From Pseudoalteromonas sp. MEBiC 03607 (GTDB lineage Bacteria > Pseudomonadota > Gammaproteobacteria > Enterobacterales > Alteromonadaceae), in NCBI RefSeq assembly GCF_004792295.1, contig NZ_SRRY01000001.1, positions 754,501-818,500 on the forward strand: a stretch of DNA of 64,000 bases. Reading direction: 5' to 3'. A program made the position numbers and the translations under genes. The notes below the pieces were generated by a model. That model was not told the origin of the DNA. It saw only the letters and a program-made list of their open reading frames with translations, and ran no database searches. Of this stretch, positions 1-8,092 are shown in pieces. Position 1 is the stretch's first letter; the number at the start of each line of letters is the position of its first letter.

Positions 1-539
1 CGCGGCGAATTGCCAATTTCTTCTATGTCGGCTTTGTTAAAATGATCATAGTGAATATGTGAATATATCACAGCATCTAAGCCATCAAGCTCTGCTTGTG
101 TTGGCCAAAAACCTGGTTTGCGATAAATGCCCCCAGCTAGCTTAAAGGCCAAGTCTACAGGCGAATCAAATTGCTCTTTGACTGGGTCAAATAATAGCTG
201 CTCACCATTGGGTGATTGAATATAAAAGCCTGCATGACCTAACCAGCGAACTGTAAACCCTGAGTTTATTTCAGGTACGCTTTGTTCTGCTTGATATTGG
301 CATTGTGAGTTGCTGTCGTCACATATAAGTAGCTCTGATGGTTCATAGCAATTGTCAGTACAGGTTGTTGGGTATTCTTTATCACCAGGATATAGGTTAT
401 GAAAGCGACCTTCGTAGTCACCTTCAGTTTTTAACGGAGTAATAGTGCCTGCACCGGCAATAACATTGACAGTATTAGGGCTGCTACAAGCAGTTAAGAG
501 TGCAGCTGCAATGAGTGCTGAGAGTGTTTTTAAGTGCAT
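1..539 (-). CDS. Metallo-beta-lactamase-fold lipoprotein (partial, N-terminal part)
   Basis: The gene runs off the left edge, so only about 179 N-terminal residues are visible. It opens with a short signal peptide and a lipobox (LLTAC, Cys18), so the product should be a lipoprotein anchored in the envelope. After a Cys-containing linker the metallo-beta-lactamase fold starts (RWLGHAGFYI), and the metal motif SHIHYDHF follows near residue 160, matching the family pattern HxHxDH. The spacing resembles UlaG/NAPE-PLD-like hydrolases, which act on lactones or phosphodiesters. The substrate cannot be read from this fragment. The ATG is supported by the lipoprotein signal directly behind it. Confidence 0.8.
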   Translation of the reverse strand, partial: MHLKTLSALIAAALLTACSSPNTVNVIAGAGTITPLKTEGDYEGRFHNLYPGDKEYPTTCTDNCYEPSELLICDDSNSQCQYQAEQSVPEINSGFTVRWLGHAGFYIQSPNGEQLLFDPVKEQFDSPVDLAFKLAGGIYRKPGFWPTQAELDGLDAVIYSHIHYDHFNKADIEEIGNSP

Positions 540-626
540 ACTATGTTTATTTTTTATTCTTTGCCGTGAGTTTAGCAAAATAAAATTTAAGATAAATCAT
601 TAAAAAGTAACAAGAGATTACACAAA

Positions 627-650
627 AAAGCCTACGTTTAAGTAGGCTTT
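627..650 (-). terminator. Rho-independent terminator of the DUF2959 gene
   Basis: A 9-bp stem (AAAGCCTAC/GTAGGCTTT) with a 6-nt loop is followed by T residues on the minus strand, 22 bp after the stop codon of the lipoprotein gene. Confidence 0.85.
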
Positions 651-671
651 GTAAAAACTCGTTTGCGCTAA

Positions 672-1328
672 TTAACCAGCTTTATTCATTTGCTCAATGA
701 ACTTATTAGAGTCTTCAATTGATTTGTTCATGTCGTCCATTAACACTTTTATATCGCGTTTTAGGTTTGTGAACTCACCCTTGATAGCTGTAACAGCCTG
801 CGCGTTGAGGTTGTGCTTTAAATACAGAACGTTGTCATGCAGTGATGATAATACCGGCTCCATTTTGCTTTCTGCGCTGCGCATTGAGCGAAGTAGTTGA
901 TCAAATTGGCGCTTAGTTGCATTGAGCTTTTTGCTGCTTTCACGTTTTAGTGAGGCGCTTTTGTATTGCTCTAGCTCATCAGCCCATTCTTCAAATAGTG
1001 CCTCAGCGACATCTTCAACTTTATTGATATTATTTGTTACGTCATTTGCAGCCGCTAGGCTTGATTCATAATCATCATTTAGTTGCTTATATGCATCCTC
1101 AAGTTCACCGCCATTGAAATTGATTAATGTGGTTAATCTATCTAGGGCTGATTGAAATTCTTCTTGGGATTCTTGTTGTGATTCTTTTGTTTCTTCTACG
1201 CGGTCGACTAAAATGTCGCGTTTGTGCACTCCTACAGATTCCATAGCAGAGTAATAAGCTGACTGACAGCCTGATAATGCCATGGTTACTGCAAATAGTG
1301 GTGCACTTAAAAGTGTCAGTTTTTTCAT
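672..1328 (-). CDS. DUF2959 family lipoprotein
   Basis: A 218-residue protein with an N-terminal signal peptide ending in a lipobox (ALSGC, Cys21). The rest is almost entirely charged, Glu/Lys/Asn-rich and predicted to form long alpha-helical or coiled-coil segments, with no enzyme motif. This matches the DUF2959 family of gammaproteobacterial lipoproteins, whose function is not established. A good Shine-Dalgarno (AAGGAT) precedes the ATG. A terminator follows, so it is probably a single-gene transcript. A periplasmic structural or adaptor role is only inferred from the coiled-coil character. Confidence 0.8.
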   Translation of the reverse strand: MKKLTLLSAPLFAVTMALSGCQSAYYSAMESVGVHKRDILVDRVEETKESQQESQEEFQSALDRLTTLINFNGGELEDAYKQLNDDYESSLAAANDVTNNINKVEDVAEALFEEWADELEQYKSASLKRESSKKLNATKRQFDQLLRSMRSAESKMEPVLSSLHDNVLYLKHNLNAQAVTAIKGEFTNLKRDIKVLMDDMNKSIEDSNKFIEQMNKAG

Positions 1329-1414
1329 TGAGAATCCTTTTTAGGTACCTGTCATTTCAAATTATGTGGTGGATTGCTATGATTATCAAAACATTTTAGC
1401 AGAAATTAGATTCT

Positions 1415-2287
1415 ATGGATGAGAAGCTCACTCGTTATAAGCTGCAAATAAGCATTTTCTTAAAGCAACAACCTACTTGGTGGATGCAGTATCTCAATCG
1501 TTGTATTGACGATCAAATTACTGTTAATGCAGGTTATTTGGCTTATGTAACCTTGTTATCAATCGTGCCATTAGTGGCGGTTGGTGTCGCTATTTTTTCT
1601 GCTTTTCCTGGATTTGAAAGCACCTTGGTAACCATAGAAAATTTCTTATTTACTAATCTTGTGCCGACTTCTTCTGATGTTATTAAAGAGCATATCAGCG
1701 CCTTTGCCGGTAATGCTAATAAAATGACTGCGGTCGGTGTGGGATTTTTAGCAGCAGTGTCCTTGTTACTCATTCGCAATGTCGATGCCACATTGAACCG
1801 AATTTGGCGTATTAAGAAAAAACGCCCCATGATGATTTCGTTTGCCGTTTATTGGATGGTGCTTAGCTTAGGTCCAGTATTACTCGGCGCGAGTATTGGT
1901 GTTACCTCATACATTGTGTCTTTAGTATCATTCGCTGATCAAGGTATTCCTGGATTCAGCGGCTTTTTATTGAAACTATTACCTTACATAATTTCCATGA
2001 TTGGCTTCATTATGCTCTATACTTTAGTGCCTAACACACGAGTTCCATTTAGAGCGGCAATTCCAGGAGCATTGTTTGCAGCTATGTTGTTTGAGCTGAC
2101 AAAAAAAGGCTTTGCTCTGTATATCAGTCACTTCCCATCTTATGAAGTTATTTATGGGGCGTTGGCGACGATACCTATACTATTTGTTTGGGTCTATCTG
2201 TCTTGGATTGTCGTATTACTCGGTGCAGAGTTTACGGTATGTATCAGTCCTGAAGATATTGAGGATACACCTGATATAGACGTTTAA
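1415..2287 (+). CDS. yihY: YihY/BrkB family inner-membrane protein
   Basis: A 290-residue polytopic membrane protein with about six hydrophobic segments. The N-terminal region (NAGYLAYVTLLSIVPL) is characteristic of the YihY/BrkB (UPF0761) family. The E. coli homologue was once called RNase BN (rbn), but that activity belongs to another protein, so the function remains open; a transporter or envelope role is usually assumed. It heads a plus-strand run with a peptidase gene and dtd, a neighbourhood that recalls the E. coli yihY-dtd-yiiD arrangement. No strong ribosome binding site is visible before the ATG. Confidence 0.85.
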   Translation: MDEKLTRYKLQISIFLKQQPTWWMQYLNRCIDDQITVNAGYLAYVTLLSIVPLVAVGVAIFSAFPGFESTLVTIENFLFTNLVPTSSDVIKEHISAFAGNANKMTAVGVGFLAAVSLLLIRNVDATLNRIWRIKKKRPMMISFAVYWMVLSLGPVLLGASIGVTSYIVSLVSFADQGIPGFSGFLLKLLPYIISMIGFIMLYTLVPNTRVPFRAAIPGALFAAMLFELTKKGFALYISHFPSYEVIYGALATIPILFVWVYLSWIVVLLGAEFTVCISPEDIEDTPDIDV

Positions 2288-2313
2288 TAGCGACTGCACC
2301 TAAGGAGAGCGAG

Positions 2314-3267
2314 GTGCAGTTACATCCACATTATGTTGCCAACCGTGATTACCATTTGAGTGTTGGCGATGGCCATCAAATCCATGTGCAAGAATATGGT
2401 GCGTCTACAGGGATTGCTGTGGTGTTATGTCATGGCGGGCCTGGCGCGGGGCTGTGCCCTGAAAATTGCCGCTTTTTTGATTTAGAACGTTATCGAGTGA
2501 TCATGTTCAGCCAGCGCGGTTGTGGTCATTCAACCCCCCATGATATCAACACAAACACCACATTAGATTTAGTCGCTGATCTCGAGTTTTTACGCCAGCA
2601 ACTCGGCATTGAAAAATGGCTGGTGTGCGGCGAATCGTGGGGAGCAACTCTTGCACTTGTGTATGCAATAAAACATCGGGAGCACATCGCAGGACTTATT
2701 TTACGGGCTAGTTTTTTAGCCTGTAACAGTGACTTTGAATGGCTTTACACAACTAAAGGCGCGGGCGCGCATTTTTACCCAGAATGCTTTAAAGAGTTTG
2801 CTCATGATTTTACCGATTGGCATGCCTTACTCGACTTTTATCAGCAACAACTAAATAGTAGCGATCAAATTAAAGCCAGCAAATTCGCTAAACTATGGTG
2901 CCATTGGGAGCAGGTGTTATGTCATGGTGAGCCATTAACTAATTGGAGTTTGCAAGAGCCCCATGTAGGCTTAAATCAAGCAAGGTTAATGGTGCATTAT
3001 TTTCGTAATCTTTGTTTTATTGAAGAGGGTTACATCGCAGAAAATGCGCATGTTTTGACTCATTTACCCATTTGGTTTATTCATGGCCGAGCCGATTTGA
3101 TCTGTCGATATAGTGCCGTACAGCAGCTTGCTGAACAATTAAATGCACAATTATTGATATTAGATGGTATTGGGCACAGTAGCGATAATCAGGTATATTT
3201 GGCAGCAATGCGACGTGCTGCAGATTTAATGTATATCAAGTTATCGAGGGATCAATGCAAGGTTTAA
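2314..3267 (+). CDS. pip: Proline iminopeptidase-like alpha/beta hydrolase
   Basis: A 317-residue alpha/beta hydrolase of the S33 family, which removes N-terminal proline from peptides in the cytoplasm. The oxyanion motif HGGPG is at residues 40-44, the nucleophile elbow is GESWG (Ser108), and the likely acid and base are Asp261 (GRAD) and His288 (GIGHS). The usual DQRGCG block reads SQRGCG here, so substrate preference may differ from the classical enzyme. The start is GTG, chosen because a strong AAGGAG lies just upstream and no better ATG exists. The gene overlaps dtd by 13 bp, which points to translational coupling. Confidence 0.85.
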   Translation: MQLHPHYVANRDYHLSVGDGHQIHVQEYGASTGIAVVLCHGGPGAGLCPENCRFFDLERYRVIMFSQRGCGHSTPHDINTNTTLDLVADLEFLRQQLGIEKWLVCGESWGATLALVYAIKHREHIAGLILRASFLACNSDFEWLYTTKGAGAHFYPECFKEFAHDFTDWHALLDFYQQQLNSSDQIKASKFAKLWCHWEQVLCHGEPLTNWSLQEPHVGLNQARLMVHYFRNLCFIEEGYIAENAHVLTHLPIWFIHGRADLICRYSAVQQLAEQLNAQLLILDGIGHSSDNQVYLAAMRRAADLMYIKLSRDQCKV

Positions 3268-3692
3268 TTCAAAGAGTAAAACAGGCAAAAGTAGAAGTGG
3301 CGGGCGAAGTCGTCGGTGAAATTTCACAAGGTATTTTGCTGCTATTAGGCGTTGAAAAACAGGATACCGAACAAAGCGCTCAGAAGCTTTTACATAAAGT
3401 AAGTAATTACCGAATTTTTACCGATGAACAAGGAAAGATGAATTTAAGCTTGAATGATATCAAGGGTGAACTGTTGGTGGTTTCGCAGTTTACACTAGCC
3501 GCAGACACTAAAAAGGGCATGCGTCCGAGCTTTTCAAGTGCTGGTACGCCTGATCAAGCTAATACGCTCTATGAGTATTTTATCGCTGAAGCTAAAAAAG
3601 CCGGGTTAACAGTAGCCACAGGGCAATTTGGTGCTGATATGCAAGTAAGCCTATGTAACGATGGTCCCGTTACTTTTAATTTATCTGTGTAA
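3255..3692 (+). CDS. dtd: D-aminoacyl-tRNA deacylase
   Basis: A 145-residue cytoplasmic editing enzyme that hydrolyses D-aminoacyl-tRNA (and Gly-tRNA-Ala), protecting translation. The two family signatures are present: SQFTLAA at 77-83, which carries the catalytic threonine, and the C-terminal NDGPVTF block near 135-141. The length is normal for the family. The ATG lies inside the end of the peptidase gene. The stop codon overlaps the first bases of the palindromic repeat that follows. Confidence 0.96.
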   Translation: MQGLIQRVKQAKVEVAGEVVGEISQGILLLLGVEKQDTEQSAQKLLHKVSNYRIFTDEQGKMNLSLNDIKGELLVVSQFTLAADTKKGMRPSFSSAGTPDQANTLYEYFIAEAKKAGLTVATGQFGADMQVSLCNDGPVTFNLSV

Positions 3693-3853
3693 TACCAATC
3701 CGCAATAATACTTAATCATTTTGAGGGATTAAACCTGTCGCTACCTGCGTTAAAAATTTCTCATTTAGAACAACTAAATAACGAAATTTTTGCCTTGTTA
3801 TCAACGAGGTTTTATTGCCTCAAAATAGACTACTTAATTAAGCGGATTGGTAT
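3692..3853. repeat. 162-bp imperfect palindromic intergenic element (MITE-like)
   Basis: The ends are a perfect 12-bp inverted repeat (ATACCAATCCGC at 3692-3703 and GCGGATTGGTAT at 3842-3853). The similarity continues inward over nearly the whole element, for example TTTTGAGG blocks near both ends and AAATTTC/GAAATTT blocks around a centre near 3772. As RNA it would fold into one long hairpin. It sits between convergent genes (dtd and the methyltransferase gene) and its left end includes part of the dtd stop codon. No coding capacity is visible. It resembles non-autonomous palindromic repeats of marine gammaproteobacteria. Confidence 0.8.
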
Positions 3854-3861
3854 AAGTATTT

Positions 3862-4551
3862 TTATTTTTTGATCATCACGATATGATTCACATAATTAGG
3901 GATCTTTTCGATACTTGGTCGCTTGCCGAATTCGGTGATAAGTAAATGCTCAAGTTGCTTTAACTGCGATGGGTGACTGGATAAAAAGTTAATAAATAAT
4001 ACACCACCTTTAGCCATCGCTGTGCGAAGCTTGGCATAAAAAGTATGTTTGTATAAAAACAGTGGGCCATCTACTTCACTGAATAAATCCAATATAATCC
4101 AATTGTATTCGTGTCCTTGCTCAAGTATTTGTTGAGCATCGAAACAGCGTAAATTACTTGTGTGATCTCCACCAAAGTAGCGTTTGTAACAATGAATAAT
4201 ATCGGGGTTTTTTTCCACTGAAATAAGCTGGCTATCAGGGTAGGTATGCTGAAGATAGTTACGAATTGCCCCGCCACCTAAGCCTAACTCTAAAATTTTT
4301 TTAGGTTCATCAAGTTTCTGCCAGAGCTTCGCAAGATATTGTAAATGAGGGAAAAGAAGCCTGTTAGGCTGACGTTTTTCGATAACAGATTGAAGAGTTT
4401 CGTTAATCAATAACCAACGTAGTTGATTGAGTTGCCTAACTTGAATGCTGTAATTGCCTTGCTTGTGCCAGTAAATCAGCTGCCCTAACTGGTGACATTC
4501 TTCAATAAAACTATGCTTTATTGCGCCACTGGGTTCAAGAAAATGTTCCAT
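3862..4551 (-). CDS. Spermidine-synthase-like SAM-dependent methyltransferase fold protein
   Basis: A 229-residue protein with a Rossmann-type AdoMet fold. The glycine-rich motif I is ILELGLGGGAIRNYL (about 86-100), followed by an acidic loop ISVEKNP that would hold the ribose hydroxyls, and a motif IV-like strand WIILDLFSE. The arrangement is that of spermidine synthase-type proteins, but the polyamine-binding residues cannot be confirmed, and many such proteins are of unknown function. It lies alone on the minus strand between dtd and yiiD, splitting an otherwise familiar gene order. Confidence 0.7.
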   Translation of the reverse strand: MEHFLEPSGAIKHSFIEECHQLGQLIYWHKQGNYSIQVRQLNQLRWLLINETLQSVIEKRQPNRLLFPHLQYLAKLWQKLDEPKKILELGLGGGAIRNYLQHTYPDSQLISVEKNPDIIHCYKRYFGGDHTSNLRCFDAQQILEQGHEYNWIILDLFSEVDGPLFLYKHTFYAKLRTAMAKGGVLFINFLSSHPSQLKQLEHLLITEFGKRPSIEKIPNYVNHIVMIKK

Positions 4552-4779
4552 ATCTCGGGCCTTTAGCTTTTATGTTTAAAAAGTATGACAATTGTTTCAG
4601 CATAGACTAGTCACCATAAAGTGCAATTGTGCATTAGTTTTTACAGCTCAGGATAATAATTTAAGCTGGGTCACCAAAGTATTATTCCAACTTGCAAGAA
4701 GATCGCGTATCGTAATTTGCATTCGTCGAGCCACGTTAGAAAAATAACAGACAGTGGCTGTATTTTCACAGGAGTATTT

Positions 4780-5673
4780 ATGTTTAAAGTGACCACACCG
4801 CAAAGTAGCGAAGATTGGCAAGCGTATTATTCATTACGTTGGCAGGTTTTAAGAGCACCTTGGGGTGAGCCGCGCGGTTCTGAGCAAGATGACTTAGAGC
4901 AAGATGCCGAGCATCGCTTTATTAAAAACAATGATGGCGAAGTATTAGGTGTAGCACGTTTGCATTTTAATAATCATCAACAAGCACAAGTACGCTATAT
5001 GGCGGTTGCTGAAGGGAATCGTAATCAGCACATTGGTAGTCGTTTACTGCATGAGCTAGAAAAAATAGCGTGGACTCAAGATGCCGATGAGCTCGTGCTT
5101 TTTGCCCGTGAACGTGCCTTAGAGTTTTATAAACGTCACGGCTACGAGCTAAAAGAAAAAGCGCACCTTGCCTATGACGATGTACAACACTGGAAAATGG
5201 TAAAACAAAAACCGTCTGAGCCGGGGTGGTTCCGTCATCCAAACTGGACACAAGTACTGCAAAATACGTGGCGTGAGTCGATTCCAATCAGTGATGCGAT
5301 GGGAATTAAAGTTGAAAGCTATACCGATTGGCAATTTACTACTCGTGCTGATTTAGATGCGAACCTAAACCTTCATAACACTATGTTTGCAGGTTCAATT
5401 TACAGTCTAGCGACTTTAACTGGCTGGGGTGCTACTTACCTTGCACTGAAAGAAGCAGGACTTGAAGGGAATATCGTATTAGCTGATGCCAACATTAAAT
5501 ACCTTAAACCACTGAATAACGACCCTCGTGGTAGTGTTGAGCTGGCTGGTTGTAAAGGCAAGTTAGCGGATTTAGAAGACAGTGGCAAAGCAAGCTACCA
5601 TGTACCAGTGAATGTATATGATGGTGATGTGTTAGTTGCTGAATTTGAAGGTCACTTCATCGTTAAAAAATAA
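4780..5673 (+). CDS. yiiD: YiiD-type fused GNAT acetyltransferase/hotdog thioesterase-like protein
   Basis: A 297-residue two-domain protein. Residues 1 to about 145 form a GNAT acetyltransferase-like domain (VRYMAVAEGNRNQHIGSRLL is the acetyl-CoA loop). The rest is a YiiD-type hotdog thioesterase-like domain (NLHNTMFAGSIYSLA). The E. coli homologue has been reported as a malonyl-ACP decarboxylase (MadA/FabY) that can prime fatty-acid synthesis without FabH. The same role is plausible here but inferred. I chose the ATG at 4780 because an AGGAG precedes it and the N-terminus then matches the GNAT fold; an upstream in-frame start would add 21 unconserved residues. Confidence 0.85.
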   Translation: MFKVTTPQSSEDWQAYYSLRWQVLRAPWGEPRGSEQDDLEQDAEHRFIKNNDGEVLGVARLHFNNHQQAQVRYMAVAEGNRNQHIGSRLLHELEKIAWTQDADELVLFARERALEFYKRHGYELKEKAHLAYDDVQHWKMVKQKPSEPGWFRHPNWTQVLQNTWRESIPISDAMGIKVESYTDWQFTTRADLDANLNLHNTMFAGSIYSLATLTGWGATYLALKEAGLEGNIVLADANIKYLKPLNNDPRGSVELAGCKGKLADLEDSGKASYHVPVNVYDGDVLVAEFEGHFIVKK

Positions 5674-5682
5674 CGCATATTC

Positions 5683-5710
5683 AGAGCGAGCTAACTAAAG
5701 CTCGCTCTTT
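5683..5710 (+). terminator. Terminator after yiiD
   Basis: A perfect 10-bp stem (AGAGCGAGCT/AGCTCGCTCT) with a 6-nt loop and a short T run lies just after the yiiD stop codon. Confidence 0.85.
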
Positions 5711-5713
5711 ATT

Positions 5714-5761
5714 GCAGTTAAAGTAAGTCAGTTAATACTGCAGTTAAAGCAAGTCAGTTAA
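5714..5761. repeat. Two 22-bp direct repeats at the 3' end of pldA
   Basis: The segments 5714-5735 and 5740-5761 are identical except for one base and are spaced 26 bp apart. The right-hand copy contains the last codons and stop of pldA; the left-hand copy repeats them just outside the gene. This looks like a small tandem duplication. Confidence 0.85.
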
Positions 5762-6781
5762 CAGAATACCCACACCAAAACGTTCAATATCGGCGTTGTA
5801 ATCAATTAAGCTCTCGCCATAACCATTAAAGTATTGTGCGTAACCACGTAATCGGCCCCATAGAGGGAAAGACCAATCTAATTGGATTGCACCACGGTTA
5901 TCTGAATTTAGGTTATTACGGGTCATAAAGCTAAATTCATGCTCGTTATAACGGTATGCACCTGAGAATTCAAAGTAACCCATGTATTTGTAAATATCAG
6001 GGTTGTCATCGCCACGCGCTTCTAATTCATCGTCTTTTTTATCTTCCGGAATTCGGTACCAAGGCTTAAAGCTAAATACAAAGCCGTCTTTTTCCCATAA
6101 GAAATCGGCATAGATACGGTTCCATGAACGTGAATTTGGTTGGCTGCGACCATTAGATTGATGTGATGCACCAATTGCAATTGCCATTTCATCGCCCCAA
6201 AGCACATGCTCAGGATCAAGGTAGTTCACCCAGAAGATCTCTGGTTCGTAGTTTGTTTCACGAAACGGTGATGAAATATCTTTGTTATAAAACTGCCAAA
6301 ACGATTGCATGGTAAACGCAAAGAATACGCCCTGATCTTTATCTGAGAAGCCTTCGAAAATAGGCACTTTAATTGATAGTTGATATTTCACTTCAAGGTT
6401 ATCAAGTGGTTCACCATCAGTTTGCTCAGCAAGATCTTTTAAACCATCAAATGGACGCTCATTCGGATTAGATACATATGAAAGTGGTAAAATGTAGTTA
6501 CGCTTATGAGGAGTGATCACATTACGGTTTTTCTTGCTCACTTCTTCACGGGCTTTACGTTTGTCTAAAGCGGTAAGTTTTTTACTCTCGTCTAAGTCAG
6601 AGCATTTTTTACGAAGTTCTTCGAGTGTTTGTTTGCCGTCACCGCCAATGGCTTCGTTCAAAATACACTGCTTTACGAGTTCTAGCGCGTCATCTTGTTC
6701 ATTGGTTTGTGGTTGTTCAGTTTGAGCAAATACAGGTACAGAAAATAAGCCAGCAGCTGCCAGCCAAATGCGCCATCCCAT
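5744..6781 (-). CDS. pldA: Outer-membrane phospholipase A
   Basis: A 345-residue outer-membrane phospholipase A that hydrolyses phospholipids misplaced in the outer leaflet. A signal peptide (cleavage near VFA-QT) is followed by a polar, Lys/Glu-rich stretch of about 70 residues that is longer than in E. coli, then the 12-strand barrel. The active-site segment ASHQSNGRSQ holds His207 and Ser209, and Asn221 lies 14 residues after the His, the spacing seen for H142/S144/N156 in E. coli. The last residue is Leu where outer-membrane barrels normally end in Phe, and the 3' end is duplicated just outside the gene. Confidence 0.92.
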   Translation of the reverse strand: MGWRIWLAAAGLFSVPVFAQTEQPQTNEQDDALELVKQCILNEAIGGDGKQTLEELRKKCSDLDESKKLTALDKRKAREEVSKKNRNVITPHKRNYILPLSYVSNPNERPFDGLKDLAEQTDGEPLDNLEVKYQLSIKVPIFEGFSDKDQGVFFAFTMQSFWQFYNKDISSPFRETNYEPEIFWVNYLDPEHVLWGDEMAIAIGASHQSNGRSQPNSRSWNRIYADFLWEKDGFVFSFKPWYRIPEDKKDDELEARGDDNPDIYKYMGYFEFSGAYRYNEHEFSFMTRNNLNSDNRGAIQLDWSFPLWGRLRGYAQYFNGYGESLIDYNADIERFGVGILLTDLL

Positions 6782-6885
6782 TGCAGTTCCCTTTTGAATA
6801 GACTTATAAGTAAGAATAATTATAACGATTTTTACATAAGTAACCGTGAACTTATACTGAATTGTTGATATTTTAGGTAAATAGA

Positions 6886-6910
6886 GAGCCCCAAGCTAAG
6901 CTTGGAGCCC
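6886..6910 (-). terminator. Terminator of the lysine-riboswitch gene cluster
   Basis: On the minus strand an 11-bp stem (GGGCTCCAAGC/GCTTGGGGCTC, two G-U pairs, 3-nt loop) is followed by a pyrimidine-rich TCTATTT. A second small stem (GACGGC/GCCGTC at 6917-6940) sits between it and the end of the M14 gene. The weak T tract lowers confidence. Confidence 0.6.
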
Positions 6911-6968
6911 TGCTGTGACGGCCTAAGGGCATAAGCCGTCGACTCTCACGCAATGAGAAGGGGTGAGC

Positions 6969-8087
6969 TTATAGCTCAAATACGTTGGTAAAAAACTTAT
7001 AAAGTTCGGTGCCTTGATTCACGCTTGCTGAGGCAAAATGCAAAATAGCGATGGCGTCTTTATCAAAACTCAATGTTTGTAGTGGCTGCTCAGAAAGGTA
7101 GCGCTCCATTCGTAAAATATGAGCAATTGGTTCGCCTGCTTTTATATGGCCACCGAGTGGTGCAAGGTATTCTACCATGCCACCCATAGGTGCGTAGTAA
7201 GCTACATAATCTTCAAGCATACATGCATAGCGTGTCATCGCTTTAGGTTGATATGCGGCATTAACCAATACCTCTTTATGATTGAGGTAACTTAAAATGC
7301 TATTGGCGTCTTCAAGGGCTGCACTTAAATCGATTTTTTCTTGGCTACCAAGTTCAACGGTAAATGCTTCGACTTGAACTGCAAATTCACGGCCTTGTTT
7401 GGCAAGCTCTTCAGATAACGACCACCACGGGCAGAAACTCGCTTCATCCATTGCGCCATCAAAATCACTTGGGATCAATAACACATGTTCGATGTTGAAA
7501 TAGCTCGCGCTGGCTTTGGCGTATTGGGGGCAGTATAAATGCTTACTTGAGATAGGCCCGGTGTGAAGGTCTAAAACAATATCAGCCTGATGGGCAAGCT
7601 TTTGCAAGTTAAGTGCAATGCGCTTACCCGTTGTTAAGCTGTAATCTGGGCCCGTTAATTGGCTGTCGATGTCAGCAACGAGTGCCTGTTTAAACGCAGC
7701 TTTAAGGGTCGCATCATCACTGTCTTTATGCTGTTCAGCAATCTGTGACGGTAACGCTTTATTAAAGCGGTACATGCGGTTCCAGTTGGTGCCAGTAATT
7801 GGATCGAAGCGACCTAAAGTAAACTCACCTGACTTTTGATTACAACCAATTGGGTTGGCATAAGGCACTAGGGTAATATCGCCACGCAGCTTGAGTGATT
7901 TTAGCTGCTCAAGCAATTGATAAATTACAGCGTTACCTTGTACTTCAGCACCGTGCATATTAGCTTGTATATACACGTTTGGCCCTGTGTCATCGCCTTT
8001 TAAACGATACACAGGAATTGTCAGTGGTAGGCCGTTGGCAATTTCGCCAACCACAATATTCTCTTGGCTGATTAACTCTTTACTCAT
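6969..8087 (-). CDS. AstE/AotO-like M14 family deacylase (desuccinylase/aspartoacylase superfamily)
   Basis: A 372-residue zinc-dependent deacylase. The zinc ligands are visible as NMHGAEVQG (His45, Glu48) and DLHTGP (His175), and a likely catalytic Glu is in AFTVELGSQ (Glu245). Family members remove succinyl or acetyl groups from amino acids. The sequence looks closer to the AotO-like subgroup than to AstE itself and is longer than AstE. It is the last gene of the dapA-dapD-lysA-like set, 5 bp after the decarboxylase gene, so a substrate in the DAP/lysine branch is suggested; desuccinylation of N-succinyl-LL-DAP in place of DapE is possible but unproven. Confidence 0.8.
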   Translation of the reverse strand: MSKELISQENIVVGEIANGLPLTIPVYRLKGDDTGPNVYIQANMHGAEVQGNAVIYQLLEQLKSLKLRGDITLVPYANPIGCNQKSGEFTLGRFDPITGTNWNRMYRFNKALPSQIAEQHKDSDDATLKAAFKQALVADIDSQLTGPDYSLTTGKRIALNLQKLAHQADIVLDLHTGPISSKHLYCPQYAKASASYFNIEHVLLIPSDFDGAMDEASFCPWWSLSEELAKQGREFAVQVEAFTVELGSQEKIDLSAALEDANSILSYLNHKEVLVNAAYQPKAMTRYACMLEDYVAYYAPMGGMVEYLAPLGGHIKAGEPIAHILRMERYLSEQPLQTLSFDKDAIAILHFASASVNQGTELYKFFTNVFEL

Positions 8088-8092
8088 GGTGA

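Noticed and set aside
3862-4551. Calling the spermidine-synthase-fold gene speE, as partner of speD.
   Set aside because: Only the AdoMet-binding half is convincing, the polyamine pocket cannot be confirmed, and it is far from speD.
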